Origin: Phlyctochytrium arcticum
Lineage: Eukaryota > Chytridiomycota > Chytridiomycetes > Chytridiales > Chytridiaceae
Direction: 5' to 3'
Length of the DNA stretch: 64,000 nt
Assembly: GCA_025602905.1 (NCBI GenBank)
Contig: JAHLKI010000054.1
Coordinates: 21,311 to 85,310, forward strand
The position numbers and the translations under genes were made by a program. Positions 34,601-48,400 of this stretch are shown in pieces; position 1 is the first letter of the stretch, and each line of letters begins with the position of its first letter. The notes below the pieces were generated by a model. That model worked only from the letters and a program-made list of their open reading frames with translations. It was not told the origin of the DNA and searched no databases.

Positions 34601-36847
34601 AAGAACAAATCTGCATAAGCAATATATTCCTGGTTCTTAATTGATGAAGTACATACCTTGACTTGAATCAAGAAAGTGGCATACATTCGAAGGAGCACTT
34701 TACTTTTCGGCCATCTTGTAATCAATTTTTTGTAATAATCGGTAGCTTTGCGTTCAGCTTCGCTAAATCGCTGGAGGAAGATGGGGTACGTTTTGGGATC
34801 TCTACCCCGCTGATGAGACCGAATGTGCGTCAAGAACGCCCGTTGCTCCATCAAGCACGCCAAATGGCTTCTCCTGGCGCCGGTCTGCATCGTCTGAAAC
34901 TCAACATAGGAGGAGCTTAAGATCGAGATACAGCAACATGAGTATGGGTTAGAAAGTCAGCCGCCAGCGAACGGGTCCTACATGTTCAATGTGGATGAAT
35001 TCAATCCTTCAGTACGTTTAGATTGCTCGCTGTAACGGTCCTAGATGCCCGTCAGCAGATATATCAGGTCGGTTGAGTTATGCACCTACCAGCATGAAGA
35101 TGAAAAAGCGCGCGTCAAGTGGAGGGTGCAGACTTTTCGCTTTGCGAATATAGAACACAGGCTCTTGCTCGTTGAAGGGAGCATATGCTTCCAAATACTC
35201 GGCGAAACTAGAAAAGTAAACTGGTGGTTAGGTGGTATCCTCTGGTGCGCAGCAGGGTCCTACATTAGGTAGAGCATGGAATTGCGAGGGAACTGGCGGA
35301 AGCCTTCCGCAAATATCTCTTCCATAATCATAAGAGCATCCGGGGTACGATTGTTGTGCATGTACCGCGCGGAAATCTCCACTTCCGCAGGACAGCGAAA
35401 TACTTTAATGGTCTAAGTAGTGTATGCGATTATTAAGGGCATTGCCAGACGAAGCAACGCACGTACCTTTGGCCTTGTTCGAGTACTGGTGATATCCTTG
35501 ATGTTGTCGAAAATGTCATTGCCACCCTCGCCATACTCAGCCTTTTCCATGTCGTGCATCTTCGATGATTTGTAGATAATGTTACCATCCAATCCGACCA
35601 TAACGTCTTTCATGGCGTCTTTCTTTTGGTGCAAACGGCTGTAAACTCGTCGTAGGATTCTTCGGTACCAGACCTTGCATGCTATAGCACCGACAACGAA
35701 TCCTACAGGGATTGAAACTATAGTGATGATTGGGAAAATCTTGGAATCGCTGTCTGACAGGTAGGAGACTCCAGCCACCAATATAGCAAAGAAGGATGCT
35801 GTATATACACCGCAACGAAACATGTTGAGCTCTTGTTTGTAAAAAGGTTGATTTGTGACCATCAAGTAGCATAGCGATCCAATGAGGACGACGGCAACAA
35901 TGAGAAGGAGACGTGGATCTTCCGACAGAGTGAATGTTGCCGACATGATGATACGCATGGTGGAATCTTGGATAGGTCGGTTAACACTGGCCATAAAAGT
36001 GGATCTAATGCAGGACACCCCGAATACTTACATATTGTTTCAATCCTGGAGGACATGGTAAAGAGTTGGGATTGATCAGACTTGGATGTCCGTGGAAGAT
36101 CATTTTTACTCACCTAGATATGGTAACCCGGGCAGTTACCGAGTCGGTTGATGGTTTGCTATCGACGTAGATGGCCGACATGAGCAAAACAAACGGGATG
36201 TAGACCAAGATGAAGATGATCGCCAGGACTGTCTCCGCTGCGTAGCCGCCCTCGAAGCATTGGACCATGGGGTATTCGATTAGCGTACGTCCAGGTCCCA
36301 CACATGCAATGGCGGACAAAAGGATTTCAACAGCGGGCATAAGCAGCACTGATCCAAGTAATTTGGTCAAAATCCGCAAGCTTTTTAGAGCAAAAAGTGA
36401 GGCCCCCGCGAACTGTCAAAGTTTTAAGTGATTTACTCAATATACCCTTGACGCAGATCTGTACCTTTCCACTTTCAAAAGAAAAAGCAACCTTTGCTGC
36501 CGATGCAAGAGCTAGGGTGATGGCCCCGACCACGACACCAAAAATAATCAAGTAATCTTCATAGCGAGGTGGTCGATACGACAGAGGATTTGCAACATAT
36601 TGCGCCCATTCGGGCATGTGTTTGTAAAAGTGCGGATGAAGCCCGAAGGATAATAACTGCAAATGGATGTTAGTTTAGACAATTTTTGCAAACCAGTGTA
36701 TTTTACCTCAACATCTTCCAGAAACATCATGACATATGAAATATGCTTTGGAACATCATTGTCCGATATCATAGAATATAGAACGGAGAAGAACGCTTTT
36801 TCGATGGAAGACTGTCGCGGATCAGGGTCAATTGAAGAAACGGTCAT
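31674..36847 (-). CDS. TmcB-like (tiny macrocysts family) multi-membrane protein, 18 exons
   Basis: Exons (minus): 36847-36707, 36656-36465, 36412-36114, 36004-35467, 35412-35264, 35207-35090, 35040-34982, 34915-34657, 34598-33981, 33930-33762, 33705-33467, 33409-33310, 33242-33097, 33032-32859, 32803-32570, 32514-32419, 32353-31977, 31914-31674. They sum to 1,383 codons in one frame. Residues 1-370 hold about six hydrophobic segments after an N-terminal SIEKAFFSVLYSM stretch. Residues ~390-585 form a TPR/HAT-like helical region with YPIFLQRFSEAERKATDYY. Residues 586-790 are disordered with an acidic DDDDEDDDDE run. Residues ~820-1330 hold four further membrane segments. This order is that of TmcB/TmcC proteins known from Dictyostelium and chytrid fungi; their biochemical role is unclear. 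The exon 12 donor (GTTTTT) and the exon 3-4 intron are the least certain joins. Confidence 0.8.
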
Positions 36848-39065
36848 TTTCGAATCACGGAAAATTCGATGGATAATAATTCAAAAAGAGATAGAACATT
36901 CACCGCGGTAAGTATAGGATTTCAAAGTTCGCACCCAGATTTAATAATATGGAAAAACACTTACACCCGTGGTCCGATGGTCCTTGTCGCCAGCAACGCC
37001 CGGATCGTTCAAACCTTGCATTGTTGTGGCCTGGGTAAACGTTGTTTTGTCACAAAGGAGCGCCCGATGCCTCGGTAAATGGCAGATCTGTCGATTCTAT
37101 TCCACTGTACAAATCGAATTTCGAAAAACGGTCAAGTTTGAGATTTTTGAAAAAAGGTAGAAGAGCAGGCATGTAGGGAATATTCTTGGCCAGACGCCCC
37201 TCACTTATACTTTGCCAACGTAAGGGCGGAATCATATTTTAACTGCATGCTTTTTGAATACTTCTGTACGGAAAATTCGAGGGTGAAAGATTAAGGCCAC
37301 TTTTGCCTTGTGCCATGGCATAGGGGTGGGCCCTCATTCTCCATCCTTGTAATTGGCCAGAACCACAAAACTGGCCTAGTATTGTCCCATAGCTAAATTT
37401 CAGCTGGACAATCTGAGGGAAGTTATGCGCAGGGGTTAACCATATTGAATGCAAGTTGTTTTCATTGCCATGGGCGTCATTTTGAGTGCGAAGGATTTTA
37501 AAAAGAAGCAAGATGGGTTGATGCAGGTTACTCGTTCGTCGTCTACAGTATATCTCCATTGATCGAAACCCCTTGACATACAGTAGTCTCGGAATGTAAA
37601 GCGGAATAGGGATACTTCCAATCCCTATATTCGAACAGTGGAACCGACGGAAAGTCGCAAGTGTTCTAATTGATGTAGATGTTACGTATACGTGGGTGCA
37701 TATTGAATAGTTTTCCCTCCATTTTTTGCTCCTTTGACAAATCCCCACCGTAAGCTTTTACGCGCGATACCATACCTACTTTCACTGCATGCTTGGCTGT
37801 ACTGGGCCATACATACTCTGATTATTCGTAGTTTCCACGACAAATCATATAAAATCCTCCAACTCTCAACTTTAAAGTTAGTGAATGCGTTCCACACATC
37901 TACATGGAGAAACTCCGCTATGGTTTTAGAAAAGCGCCCATCGATGTGTCACCGGCCTGCCCAGATTCTTCAGTCTTGCGTCTCCATCTCAGATCCCCAT
38001 TCATCATGTCCTGGTTTCCACGAGCGATCAATGTCCAGCAAACCCCCAGTAAGTTAACTGAAGTTGCTAGCTGCGGCGGGAAACCAAGTTCGGGTTGGCA
38101 AGGACCGCCTGCCCCGTTCCTGATGAAGACTTGCCCCTTACGCGGCTATGCACCGTCGAAGAGAAGGGGAAGGGGATATTTATCTCCCTAGTTTCATAAA
38201 ATAGAAAATGACGGTTTGGCCAGATTATCAATGCGAATGGCGGGCATCAGATTGCTCTACGCAAGTCATTCAAGGGTAGTTTATCAATTACAGTAATTCG
38301 GCATGGAGAATCACAATCCTGCAACTTTCGAGTTGTTTGCCACCTCAAACCTTCTTAGTAACCAACGGCGTGGAAATAGAACGAGCAAGTGGTTTTCGAT
38401 CCTTCTAAGGCAATTTTATTTATAACAACGATTTCATTCAAGGTTATGATTCGGTAGACAGTCGTCCAGGTCGGCCTGCATTTTTTTTACCCATGCATCA
38501 TTTATGAATGGATGATTGACCATAGGTAGGTGTGGAATTCCAACACTAGGTAGGATATCTGGAAGGAGTTTTTCCTCCTTATATAAAGAACGGACTATTT
38601 GTCGGATACCGCAGCATCATAATTCTCAACATTCTGCACGCATGCCTTGTTGGGCGACATCTCAGATGCATTTAGTCGTCGTACCCACGACAACTCGGAC
38701 TTCGTTATGTAGTAGGTCATCCCAAGAATGAGATGCCAGCGACTCGCAGCAACATACTGTGCGCTGAGCACAATCACAGGCAGTCCCAACTTATTATCAG
38801 TGGATCAGCGACTTGCCACATAAGGATGAACCAGATTAATGTCTAGAGAAAGCCCGCCCAATCATTTTTTTACATTGCTGCGCTGAAAAGCCGGCTCAGG
38901 CTTGATTGCATGAGTGTGATGTGATGTATCGCCGGGGAAATTGAATAGTATGAACGTTTTAGAATAGGGTATCAGGATATGAGAGGGTGATTTTGCTGCC
39001 GTAGATGATCGCCTTTCGCTATTGTACTCCGTACCATCCTGCCCAAAAAGTGTCGTGAATCGCCA
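36848..39065. other. 2.2-kb intergenic stretch, no gene seen
   Basis: The end next to 36848 should be the TmcB-like promoter and the end next to 39065 the 3'UTR of the FCP1-like gene. A 169-codon minus frame at 37239-37748 shows no domain, composition or context that supports it. Confidence 0.5.
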
Positions 39066-41425
39066 TTAATTTTCTTCCGCGATAGCCTTGGTCAGAAGTC
39101 GGCGGCAGTATTCATTGTAGAAATTAAGGACGCTGGCTTGAGGGAGGGTTCTGTTTTCGGACCACACGGCATGGTCTTCAAAAAACCTGGCATGAATGGA
39201 AGCTAGTGCCGCTTGAACTGGACCGAATGACACATCCCAAATGCCTGCTTCCGTATTTACTTTCGGCCGAATTTCCTGAAAAAGTAATACGATCAATGCC
39301 ATGTTCTGCCGCTGGCTGAAAGTACAAAATAAAGTGCAGCTTAATACTCACTATCAAATGTGGTAGTTGATTTTTGGGCCAAGCCAGAGGATTATCGTCA
39401 ACAATCAGCGCTTCTAGTCCAAAACCGAATCCATCTGAAGGAGCTACTGGCTTTCCCTTTTCCATATCATGTACATGCCAGAATCCATAGAGACTGCGCA
39501 AGTCCTTTGGTGGCGGTAAAGCCCCTTTCCCGCTTTTGTCCTGCAGTTCTTTATCCTGCCCATGTACTTGCTTGAGATGTTCGTATTCCGGTCGCGCAGA
39601 GTACGTGACACCTGTGATGCGGGGAGGAGCTCCTGGTAGAACACCGCGATTGAGGAACTCTGCAATCTGATTCACATAATCCTGATCTCCGATGGAGCAA
39701 ATGGAAATCTCAAACTTTTCGCGCGCCCAGTCCAAAAATCTGAGCATGGAAGAAGCCAGGACAATCTGCCGTCCGTCGCGAAGATTGGCAAGCCGCGATG
39801 GTGGTACTGCACAGGATATTAGATGACAAACAACCACAGATCCAAGTTGAATGGTACTTACAAAGTGCAACGTGCTCTGCTTTAACATACTTGTTTTCTG
39901 CCCCAACGGCACGAACAAGAGTATCATCAATATCGAGAACCAAGGGCAGGCGTTTCTCTTCAAGGAGTTTGTCCACTTGCGCCCGCATGGCAGTACGTAA
40001 TGCACCCATAGGCAGAAAATACGCGAAAAGTCTAAAGATAGTCCGCGTCAATAATCGTACAGCTGGTTGGATTCTGCTCTGTGGCATACTTTCTGTGTGT
40101 TCTGTCCTTGGCAGGTTTTAGATGCATTTCCCATTGTCGACCGGTGTCCTTTTCTCGCACGTGGACAAACACAGTTTTGCGGAGACCAGCAAGGTCAGCC
40201 CAAAAGTCACTTTCAGGCTCTGGCCATTTAAACACCATTCGGTGCTGGGCACCATAGAGACCCACTTGGCCAAATGCACTAAAGAATGACCTAGGTAGCA
40301 CGTGCTCTACATGATACGTGTGGTCGAGTAGGAACGTTTCTGTGAAGGGACTCTCCACTATTTCATGTAGTGAGATTTGGCATGTGGGATTGCCGGCAAT
40401 GGGCAACACTAAAGTGGGACTCCAAGCCATCATTGGACTTCGTGGGGAGAATTCCACAGGAGGGACATCCGCAAAGCGGGGATCTCGGGCTTGATTGTCA
40501 CCAACTATTGGCCGTACGCTTAGTCCCTTGTCACATATTCAAAGCAGATCTGAAGATCCATTTAAAAGCATTCAATGTACTAACCAGCATTCACAGGAGA
40601 TTGTTCCGTTATTGCTTCAGTGGGTATCGATGACAAGTTAGCGCCTGTTGGTGGGAGATCTTGTGGTGCTGTGGTACTAGAGAACGAGGATTGTAGGCGT
40701 GAAACAATACTATACAAATACTGCAAGAAAGGGAAAATACGCCGCGTTAGTTTTTCGCAAGTTTCTCGCAGTAGCGAATCAACAGTCCGGGCCAAGGACC
40801 AAAGGAATGGGCAAAGCACAATGGCATTTGCCGTTCATGCATGAAACATATTCTTCTCATAGAGAAAGTTTATATATTCAAGATATTGCCGTTCCTTCGT
40901 TCGTTTGCAAGCTGTCGCCAAACCTACCTGCAGTTGACGCTGGCCATCTTCAGGTGTCAAGGATGGGAGTAGTAAGGAGTTCACTGGGGCAAGCTGCACA
41001 CCAGAATCAATGGGTGATTGAGGGGTTGATTCGTAATTGCGATTATTTTCGGTATTGTTTGGGAACAAGACATTTGCTGGTGGTGGTGGTGATGCATTCC
41101 GACGGCTATGTTTTGGGCTATTTTGAGGGGACGGTCGTGTGGGGTACGGGGAGTGGTGTAGAGAGCGCTTGGGCTTCTTCTTTTTTCCTTTACGGGTATT
41201 ATCTATTGACATAGGTCGATCTGTGGCGGGTCGATGTCTGTTTTGCTCGAATCGTCCCGATTCTGGCGCAGAATCCCATTGGCCATTGGCGGAACTGGCA
41301 GAATGTGGTGGAAATCTACTCGTTGAATGATGATGATCCGATTGTCGTTGGAATCCACCGCCATTGAATTTTCCTGAAAAAGAGGGGGGATTGCCGGCAT
41401 CGCCTGCAAAGCCAGAGTAGGACAT
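39066..41425 (-). CDS. FCP1-like HAD phosphatase, 6 exons
   Basis: Exons (minus): 41425-40928, 40720-40585, 40504-40090, 40031-39862, 39806-39352 and 39275-39066, giving 627 residues in one frame. Residues 1-165 are disordered (Ser, Pro, His, Asn) with a KGKKKKPKR basic cluster that could be a nuclear signal. The HAD core starts with LPLVLDIDDTLVRA. DIDDT at 383-387 is the DxDxT phosphoaspartate motif, followed by a second-half ALIVDDNPLAW (Asp543/544) like the acidic motif of FCP1-homology domains. These enzymes dephosphorylate Ser in the RNA polymerase II C-terminal domain; that substrate is inferred from family. No BRCT domain is visible, unlike canonical Fcp1, so it may belong to a plant CPL-like or lineage-specific branch. 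The 207-nt first intron is long for this locus. Confidence 0.8.
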
Positions 41426-42432
41426 CCCGATGAGCGAAACGCACACCAGACCAAGATTTTGGCGTGTGTTTTCAAGAGCCAGGGAGCAATTTTATATGCT
41501 ATGCAAGCGCAGTAGGACGCCTAAACACCCCACCAACGACTATCCCTCCTCCCAAACTCTGGTAGAATAGCAATTTACAGCGTTGCAACGTTACAACGAC
41601 TGTCCCTCACTAAACCGACAGGAGAAGAAGGACAAAGAAATCTCTTGTTCGAGATTCCACGTCTGGAGATGGCGTCAACCAATACCTTGGCGATACAACT
41701 CAAACCTAGCGTCTTCCTGGAGTCAGACTCCAACGCACAGCAGCAAAACGTTCTGGAAACCGTCTGAAAGTGCGAAACCCGTCCGTCTCACTTATTTGCA
41801 GCTTTTTGAAGGTGCGAGAAAGTAGAAGGGGAACGGGCCCGCCGGCGATCGTTTTGTACCAAAACAAGAACCACCGTCGAACCAGTCGTGGCGCGGAAAC
41901 AGCTGACGAGCTTCACGTGAGTGCGCGGTGTTTTTGGCGGCATTTGGCTGCGCACTTTGGGCGGTCGATTTCGGTGCGGCCCGTGAGGCGTCGACGCTAA
42001 TAGTACTGCCGCCGCCACACTTGGGACGACTCTCCGACGACTTTGTCGGTGCAGGCTCCAACCGTGTTGACATTTAAGTTTTTTCGCAATATCGGCAATT
42101 CGTTTCAACGGTCGGAGGTCAGAACTGCTGTAGTGATCTTGCCGAAAAGCACAATAACCCACGGGGTTCTAAAAGGTGAGAAAAACCACGTCGGTAAAGG
42201 TTCCCGGTCAAAACACTAAAGTACATTGAAGACCACTACAGCTTTCGCAATTGTTAAGAAGCAACGTCCTACTACCCAAAGTGTGAAGCCCATTTTAGAA
42301 GAAGACTATTGCAAGTGTCATCATTCGGTCGGAGCTGTTGAGGCTACCAAAGGGCGTTCACATAACGTATGGCAATGTCGGTTTATATTTCCATGCGTTC
42401 ACTTGCTAACCCATTCTTACTTAGGTGGCAGT
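41426..42432. other. Divergent promoter region
   Basis: This holds the promoters and 5'UTRs of the FCP1-like gene (minus) and the WSC-domain gene (plus). The frame of the WSC gene stays open upstream to 42226, but the residues do not look like protein. A CTTACTTAG just before the chosen ATG could be the 3' end of a 5'UTR intron. Confidence 0.5.
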
Positions 42433-45400
42433 ATGATATCCCTAATGATATCGTCTTCCATACCAACTCTGTGGATCGTACTTCTGGCAGCAGTGCTCCT
42501 TACGCTACCCCCCTACACTTCGACAGCCAGATTCACCACGCCAAGTACTTGCGCCCAATTCAATGTGCCCCCTGCTGTAGTCAACATCAACAGCATCGAT
42601 TCTCGGAATGCAACTGTTCAGTCATGTGCGGATTCTTGCTTTACTCAGCAACCGCCCCTTGATCGGGCAGCTATGAGTGCCACTGTCCAAGCTGGAAGTA
42701 TCATTATTTTATGTGGATGCTTTACAGCGAATTCACTGGCAACGGTTACTCCCCCAAATGGGCAGACTTGTGGGACAGTGTGCTCTCAAGATCGCAATGC
42801 TTGTGGAAGTCTTGCCAACGAGAATTTGTGGTCAATATATAGTTTACAAGCGGATCCTGTGATCGCTCCTCCTCCGCGGACAGGTGGACAACAATCAGCT
42901 AACGGTGGACCAAACGTGGCGGTTATTGCCGGTGTAGCTGCACTCATTGCGGCTTTAGGAGGAGTTGGGTTCTTTCTTTACCGCAGACGGAGTTCGCGGG
43001 GAGCCGTTGCTGCCACAAAAAGATCAGACTCGCAAAAGACACTGTTGCCAACCGACTCAGGATCGGAAAACGGCGGCCAAGGTCAAAGGTCTTTGGAAAG
43101 TCAACGTCCACAAGCTAGAGATGAGGAATCTCAGCCGGGGCCCAAAATGAGGACATCGGCCGTTGCAGCCTCAGCTGTATCCGCTGTAGGAAGTCGCGCG
43201 GTTCGGGATCGCCAATCATCGCTTTCTTCACAACGACCTATTGCAAATGCCAAGAAGCAGTCGATGGGACCTAATTCGCGAGCGAATAGCACTGCTGGCA
43301 ACGTGCAAAATGTTCGCCCATCGATTGGAGCAAAAGGAACCCAGGGTGTGGGATCATTGAATCCGGCTGCCAGCACCACCGGCTCCGGCTTGTCCCCGCC
43401 AAAGTCAGCATATAACTCCAATGCTGTTGGAATAGCGCTCATACCCATGGCTCCGTCATCCAATCTTACTCGCTCAGAACCATCCGTACAGAGGCAGCAG
43501 CTACAAACCTTGCAAAACGCATTTGGAAGAAAGTCCGTGGCGCCTTCAAGCTCCGTCCCAATACCAGTACCAGCACCCAAAACCGCAAGTCATTCGAGAA
43601 ATGACTCAGGTCTGGGGTCGTCTCTGGAGCGTCGCGTGGAGGATGATCGAGCTGTTGCCAATACGACTCCTATGCCCCCTCCTCGTCTTCAGTCGAATGA
43701 TAATCCATCCGCACGACATCAGCAAAGTGCACCCAGGCGCCTGCCCAGTCAGTCCAAGCAACGAGCACCGAACCAGGCACCGATTCTCCAAGCACCGCCA
43801 AGGACTAAACGGAACATGGAATCGCCTGGATCGGGATCAAACACTTCGCCCACTGTGCCTGGCTCTTCTTTCCCTCCTCAAGGGCCACCCCCTAACACGC
43901 AACTGCCCAACATGGCGAGCCCTGCTGCGCAGAAGCAGTCATTGGAGCAAAGGCCAAGTGCTGAACCAGTCCGTCGCGATAAATCACTTTCTGGGACCAT
44001 GGGAATTCCTCCACCTACTCGGCCAGCTCCTTCTCAACCACCGGTCGCCGATGACGGTCAAAATACTCTTGTGTCTGGAATTGATTTATCCAAGCTGCCT
44101 GAAATCAAGATGGGTCAGGAGGAAGAGTGGATTATGGCCGTTTTTGCGACTTTGAAAAAGAATGAGGCTGTCAATGGTGTGCAAAATCCTGCATTGGATA
44201 CTGAGGATCGGGGAATCTCAAACGCAGCGGAATTGCAGCGAAAGGGAACCGGAAATAGTGTCACCATGGGCATGTCGAAACCGGCAATGCAATACACCCA
44301 AGCGAACATGTCTAACAGCAACGTTGGGGTTGATGGGAGATCACTCCATAATCCTCAGGCAGCTTTGGAGGCTCTGTTGAAGATTGAGCTCCCCCCTAAA
44401 CGTGAGCGTCGTCCTTCCACCCCGCCAAGCTCTCCGGCTGTACAAAAGCAGGTGTTCACCGGTGGGGGATATGCTCCACCATCGATAGTTGCGCGAGTGG
44501 ATATGTCGGGGGCACCTGCTGAACATGAAGGGGCACCACATTCCAAGACCGGAGAAGAACAACTGCTTCGAAATCTTTTGGCGAGTGCCCCAGCTCCACT
44601 GGCGAAAGATCGGGCTCAGGAAGTCACATCGGCTGTCGTTGTACCGCCAAGAAAGTCTGAGACACCTGTACAAGAACCCGCTCAAATACTAGCTCCCGCG
44701 CCTATTGAGAGATCTGTTCCCGCCTCAAATCAGCAGTACTACCCGGAAGAAAGGATGGCTGCTCAAAACACTACTCAGGATTCATATAGAGCAGTGGCAG
44801 TATCACAACCCGAGCGGGAGAATGTGTTCTCATCAAGTCAACAGACGAAGTCCTCGCCAACTCAGTATTCTCCATCTAATAGTCGCAGCCCCCCGATAGT
44901 GCAACCACGCGGATTGCCGGTGCGAGATGATCGTGAAACAGCTGCAATCCCAGACAAAAAATCGCAGTATGCGTTGAATGAGCGCCCTTTGCCTCCTATC
45001 CGCTCAGAATCGACCGCTCAATCACCTAGCCCCTCACGAACGTTTGCATTGCCATCGTCGTATCCAGTTCCACCTCAGCTTGCGCCCCCGACAAGAAACC
45101 CGCCAGTTCCTCCTCCGAACAACGGGCAGGACAACAGTTCTGAAAGGCCCGGGATACGGTTTGATGCCAAGACAAATTTGTCAGGTGTTCGCCGCCCAGT
45201 CACTGCCCGGCAATCTTCACTTGTCAATGTCGCACGTACCTATGACTCGGCCGGTTCCAATTCGGCAATGGATCGACCAGTAAGCAATGTACGCGCTGGA
45301 CGTGAGAGCTCGCTGTCGCATTACCGGGATACAATGGTGGCAGCCGGAGGTGATGCAAAGTTCCAGCGAAGTCAAGGGCGCAATAGCAACATGCCTGAGA

Positions 45401-48400
45401 ATCGTGCGCGGAATCCGGTTTTGTCAGCATACGCAGTGGGGCGGCAGGCCGCCGTACCGCGTCAATTTGGGCCTGGTCGTGATGGAGCATATGCAAGCCG
45501 CATGTCTTCTTTCAAGTCGGGAACTCCGAGTTCTGAACGCGATGTCTCCTCTGAAACATCTGGTCCAATGGAGAATTCGCAATATCCGGATCGTCGCATG
45601 AACGCACAAAATGATCAGCAACAGCGACAGACTCCTCAACGAATTGTCGAGCGTAAATCGTCTCTTGCAGCACCAGCCAGACGCAATATGCCTCAGGATC
45701 AGTTGCCAACGCCGCCTCGTAGTCGCAGCAATTCGTCGCGGCCAGAGCAAGAGAAGCCACAGCAACAACAGTCCCGATCAGATGGAGTCAGTCAGGACTT
45801 GGCCGATCAGGATTCATCCGATACATTAGAATCATCTATTACGACGATTGTCCCCCCGTCATTCTCCCCACGCGCCGAACAACCCTCGAACAATTCATCT
45901 CAGCCTTTCATCGGCCAATCAGAATCCCCCAAATTGTCTCAATTCTCGCTTGCCCCGCCTATGAGAAATCCACCGCCTCCCCCTGCGTCAACAAGCCTGC
46001 CCGTACCGCCACAACGACGTCTGCCAATCAACGATGCCATGAACGTGCCTTCAGCAACTCAACCACGGCAGCGTTTGCTGGCTGAAAGGTTGGCGGAACA
46101 ACAGTCTGTTGATGAACAATCACTCAGCTATGGAAGCAGCCCAAAAATCATGTCACCACCGGTTGGCAACAACGATGGCGCGCGCCAGTTTGTGCCTGGC
46201 AACGACTTACCAAAGACAAGGACGCAAGATTTGTCTACCCAATTCGATAAGCCTGAGATGCAGTCGGATGATCAACAAAAGTCTATTGATACCTCTGCTA
46301 TTTCCGCGAAATTCGCATCTGCACCGGCAATGGAAGACTTTGGGTCCGCATTGCCCGAATCGCCAAAGGAAGAGCCACCTCTCGCAATGGATACCCGGGC
46401 GGATGCCAAAATCACTGAGACGGAAGCTGTAGCAGCCATGACATACCCAACTTCGGCAGGGCGTAGCGTGGCCTACTCTGTCTCAATGTCCCCGGTCACT
46501 CCCGTAGCAGAAGATGAAGACTTGTCGAGAGCGGCACGTGATGTTGAAGTCCAGGGAGACAGCAGCAAGCCTACTCCGGCAATTATTCGACCTGATGAAC
46601 AAACACCGAAGGTCACTTTATCTGAACGCAATGTCATGGATGTGATTGAGGACGATGATTATGATGACGACTTTGACCCGACGCGCGAATCCTTCTTCGG
46701 TCCATCACGGCCTGTAGTTGAGAGCGATGACGAAGCTGAGAAGGATAAGGATCTTTCACCCGTTGATGAACGTGAGGCGGAACAACAATTTGACATCACC
46801 GACACGATTGATGAAGAGATGAATTCTGAGATTGCTCGAGTGAAAGCCATGGCCATGGAAATGATGCGCCGGGATGAAGAGGAGGCAGCACAAAATACGA
46901 TTTCCGGGCCAAGTTATTTCAATCAGGCTGCATCAAGTGCCCGTTCCCCGTCGATTGAAGATGACGAGCCTGCAGAACAATCAACGTTCATGAACACCAT
47001 GGATGCCTCAATGATTGCCGAGGCTGCCAGGTTGAAAGCTGAGGCTATGAACATGCCAGCTTTGGACGAGCAAGCCGAAGCTGATCGCGACATTCTTCCT
47101 ATGAATGAGAAAGATAATGATGCGGAAAGCACGAACTCTCGGAATGAAGATCTGGAGGATAGATCGATGTTTATGGATACTATGGATGCTTCCATGATTG
47201 CTGAGGTCGCAAGGGTCAAAGCTGAAGCGATGGAAATGATGCGAAGGGAAGAGGAAGACAATCGTTCCGAAACAGGATCCAACGATCAAGACGTCATGGC
47301 GGAAACTTCTTTCTTCCCCGAATCAGTTGATTTGGAAACGAACGCCGATGTTTCAGGAGAACAGATTGAGGCCACGGGGCTGATGCGTCCGGACCGCATT
47401 GACGAAACACGTCGTGAAATTCTCTCGCCAGCGCTTACTGAAGCCGATCGTACGGATGTCGACTCTGAGCAAGGAGATGAAATGGGCGAGAAATCATTCT
47501 TCAACGACACAATGGACGAAGAAATGCACGCCGATATCGCCCGTGTCAAGGCGGAAGCTATGGAGATGTTGCGCCGCGATGAAGAGGAGGCTGCGCCTCG
47601 TGATGTTGTTGCTATCGATTATGAAGTGAATGCCTCTCCAGACCCATCGACTGCCAATAGATCCTTGATTACGGACACAATGGACGAGGAAATGAATGCT
47701 GAGATTGCTCGTGTCAAGGCCGAGGCTCTAGAAATGATGCGCCAGGATGAAGAACTAGCTACTCAACGTGAGCCTACGTCGCCTAACGCAGCATCAGAAA
47801 GTGATAGCATCGGATATTTCGGCCGCCACGAGGACTCTGATGATCGATCCTTGATGTTAGATACCATAGATGCAGAAATGAATGCGGAGTTTGCCCGTGT
47901 TAGAGCTGAAGCCATGGAAATGATGCGCCAGGATGAAGAAGAAGCTAAACGCCAGATATCCCTCACCAAAGAGTCAGCAGAAGAGCGCGCCGACAATGAA
48001 TCCGAGGATGGAGACGTAGAGCAGTCTTTCTTTGCCGAGACCATGGATGAGGAGATGAATGCTGATGTTGCAAGAGTGAAAGCTGAGGCACTGGAGATGA
48101 TGCGCCGAGATGAAGAAGCAGCTGCTCTTCGTGAAATCGTGCCTTCTATTGACGTGCAGGATGTTCTTACCGACAATGAATCTGTCAGCCACACATCTGA
48201 CGCTGTTGACCGCTCCTTGATGATGGATACAATGGACGAAGAGATGAATGCCGAAATCGCGCGGGTCAAAGCTGAAGCAATGGAGATGATTCGCCGGGAC
48301 GAAGAAGATGCAGCCCTTTGCGTTCCAATCTCTGCCGACGAAGAGGACGTTCAATCTGATAATGCTGAAGATACACCTGAAAACCGGTCGCTGATGACGG

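Noticed and set aside
36020..36060. 14-nt microexon between TmcB-like exons 3 and 4
   Set aside because: It has good splice ends but would break the reading frame; skipping it gives an intact frame.
37239..37748. 169-codon minus-strand frame in the 2.2-kb gap
   Set aside because: No family resemblance, no splice partners and no conserved motif.
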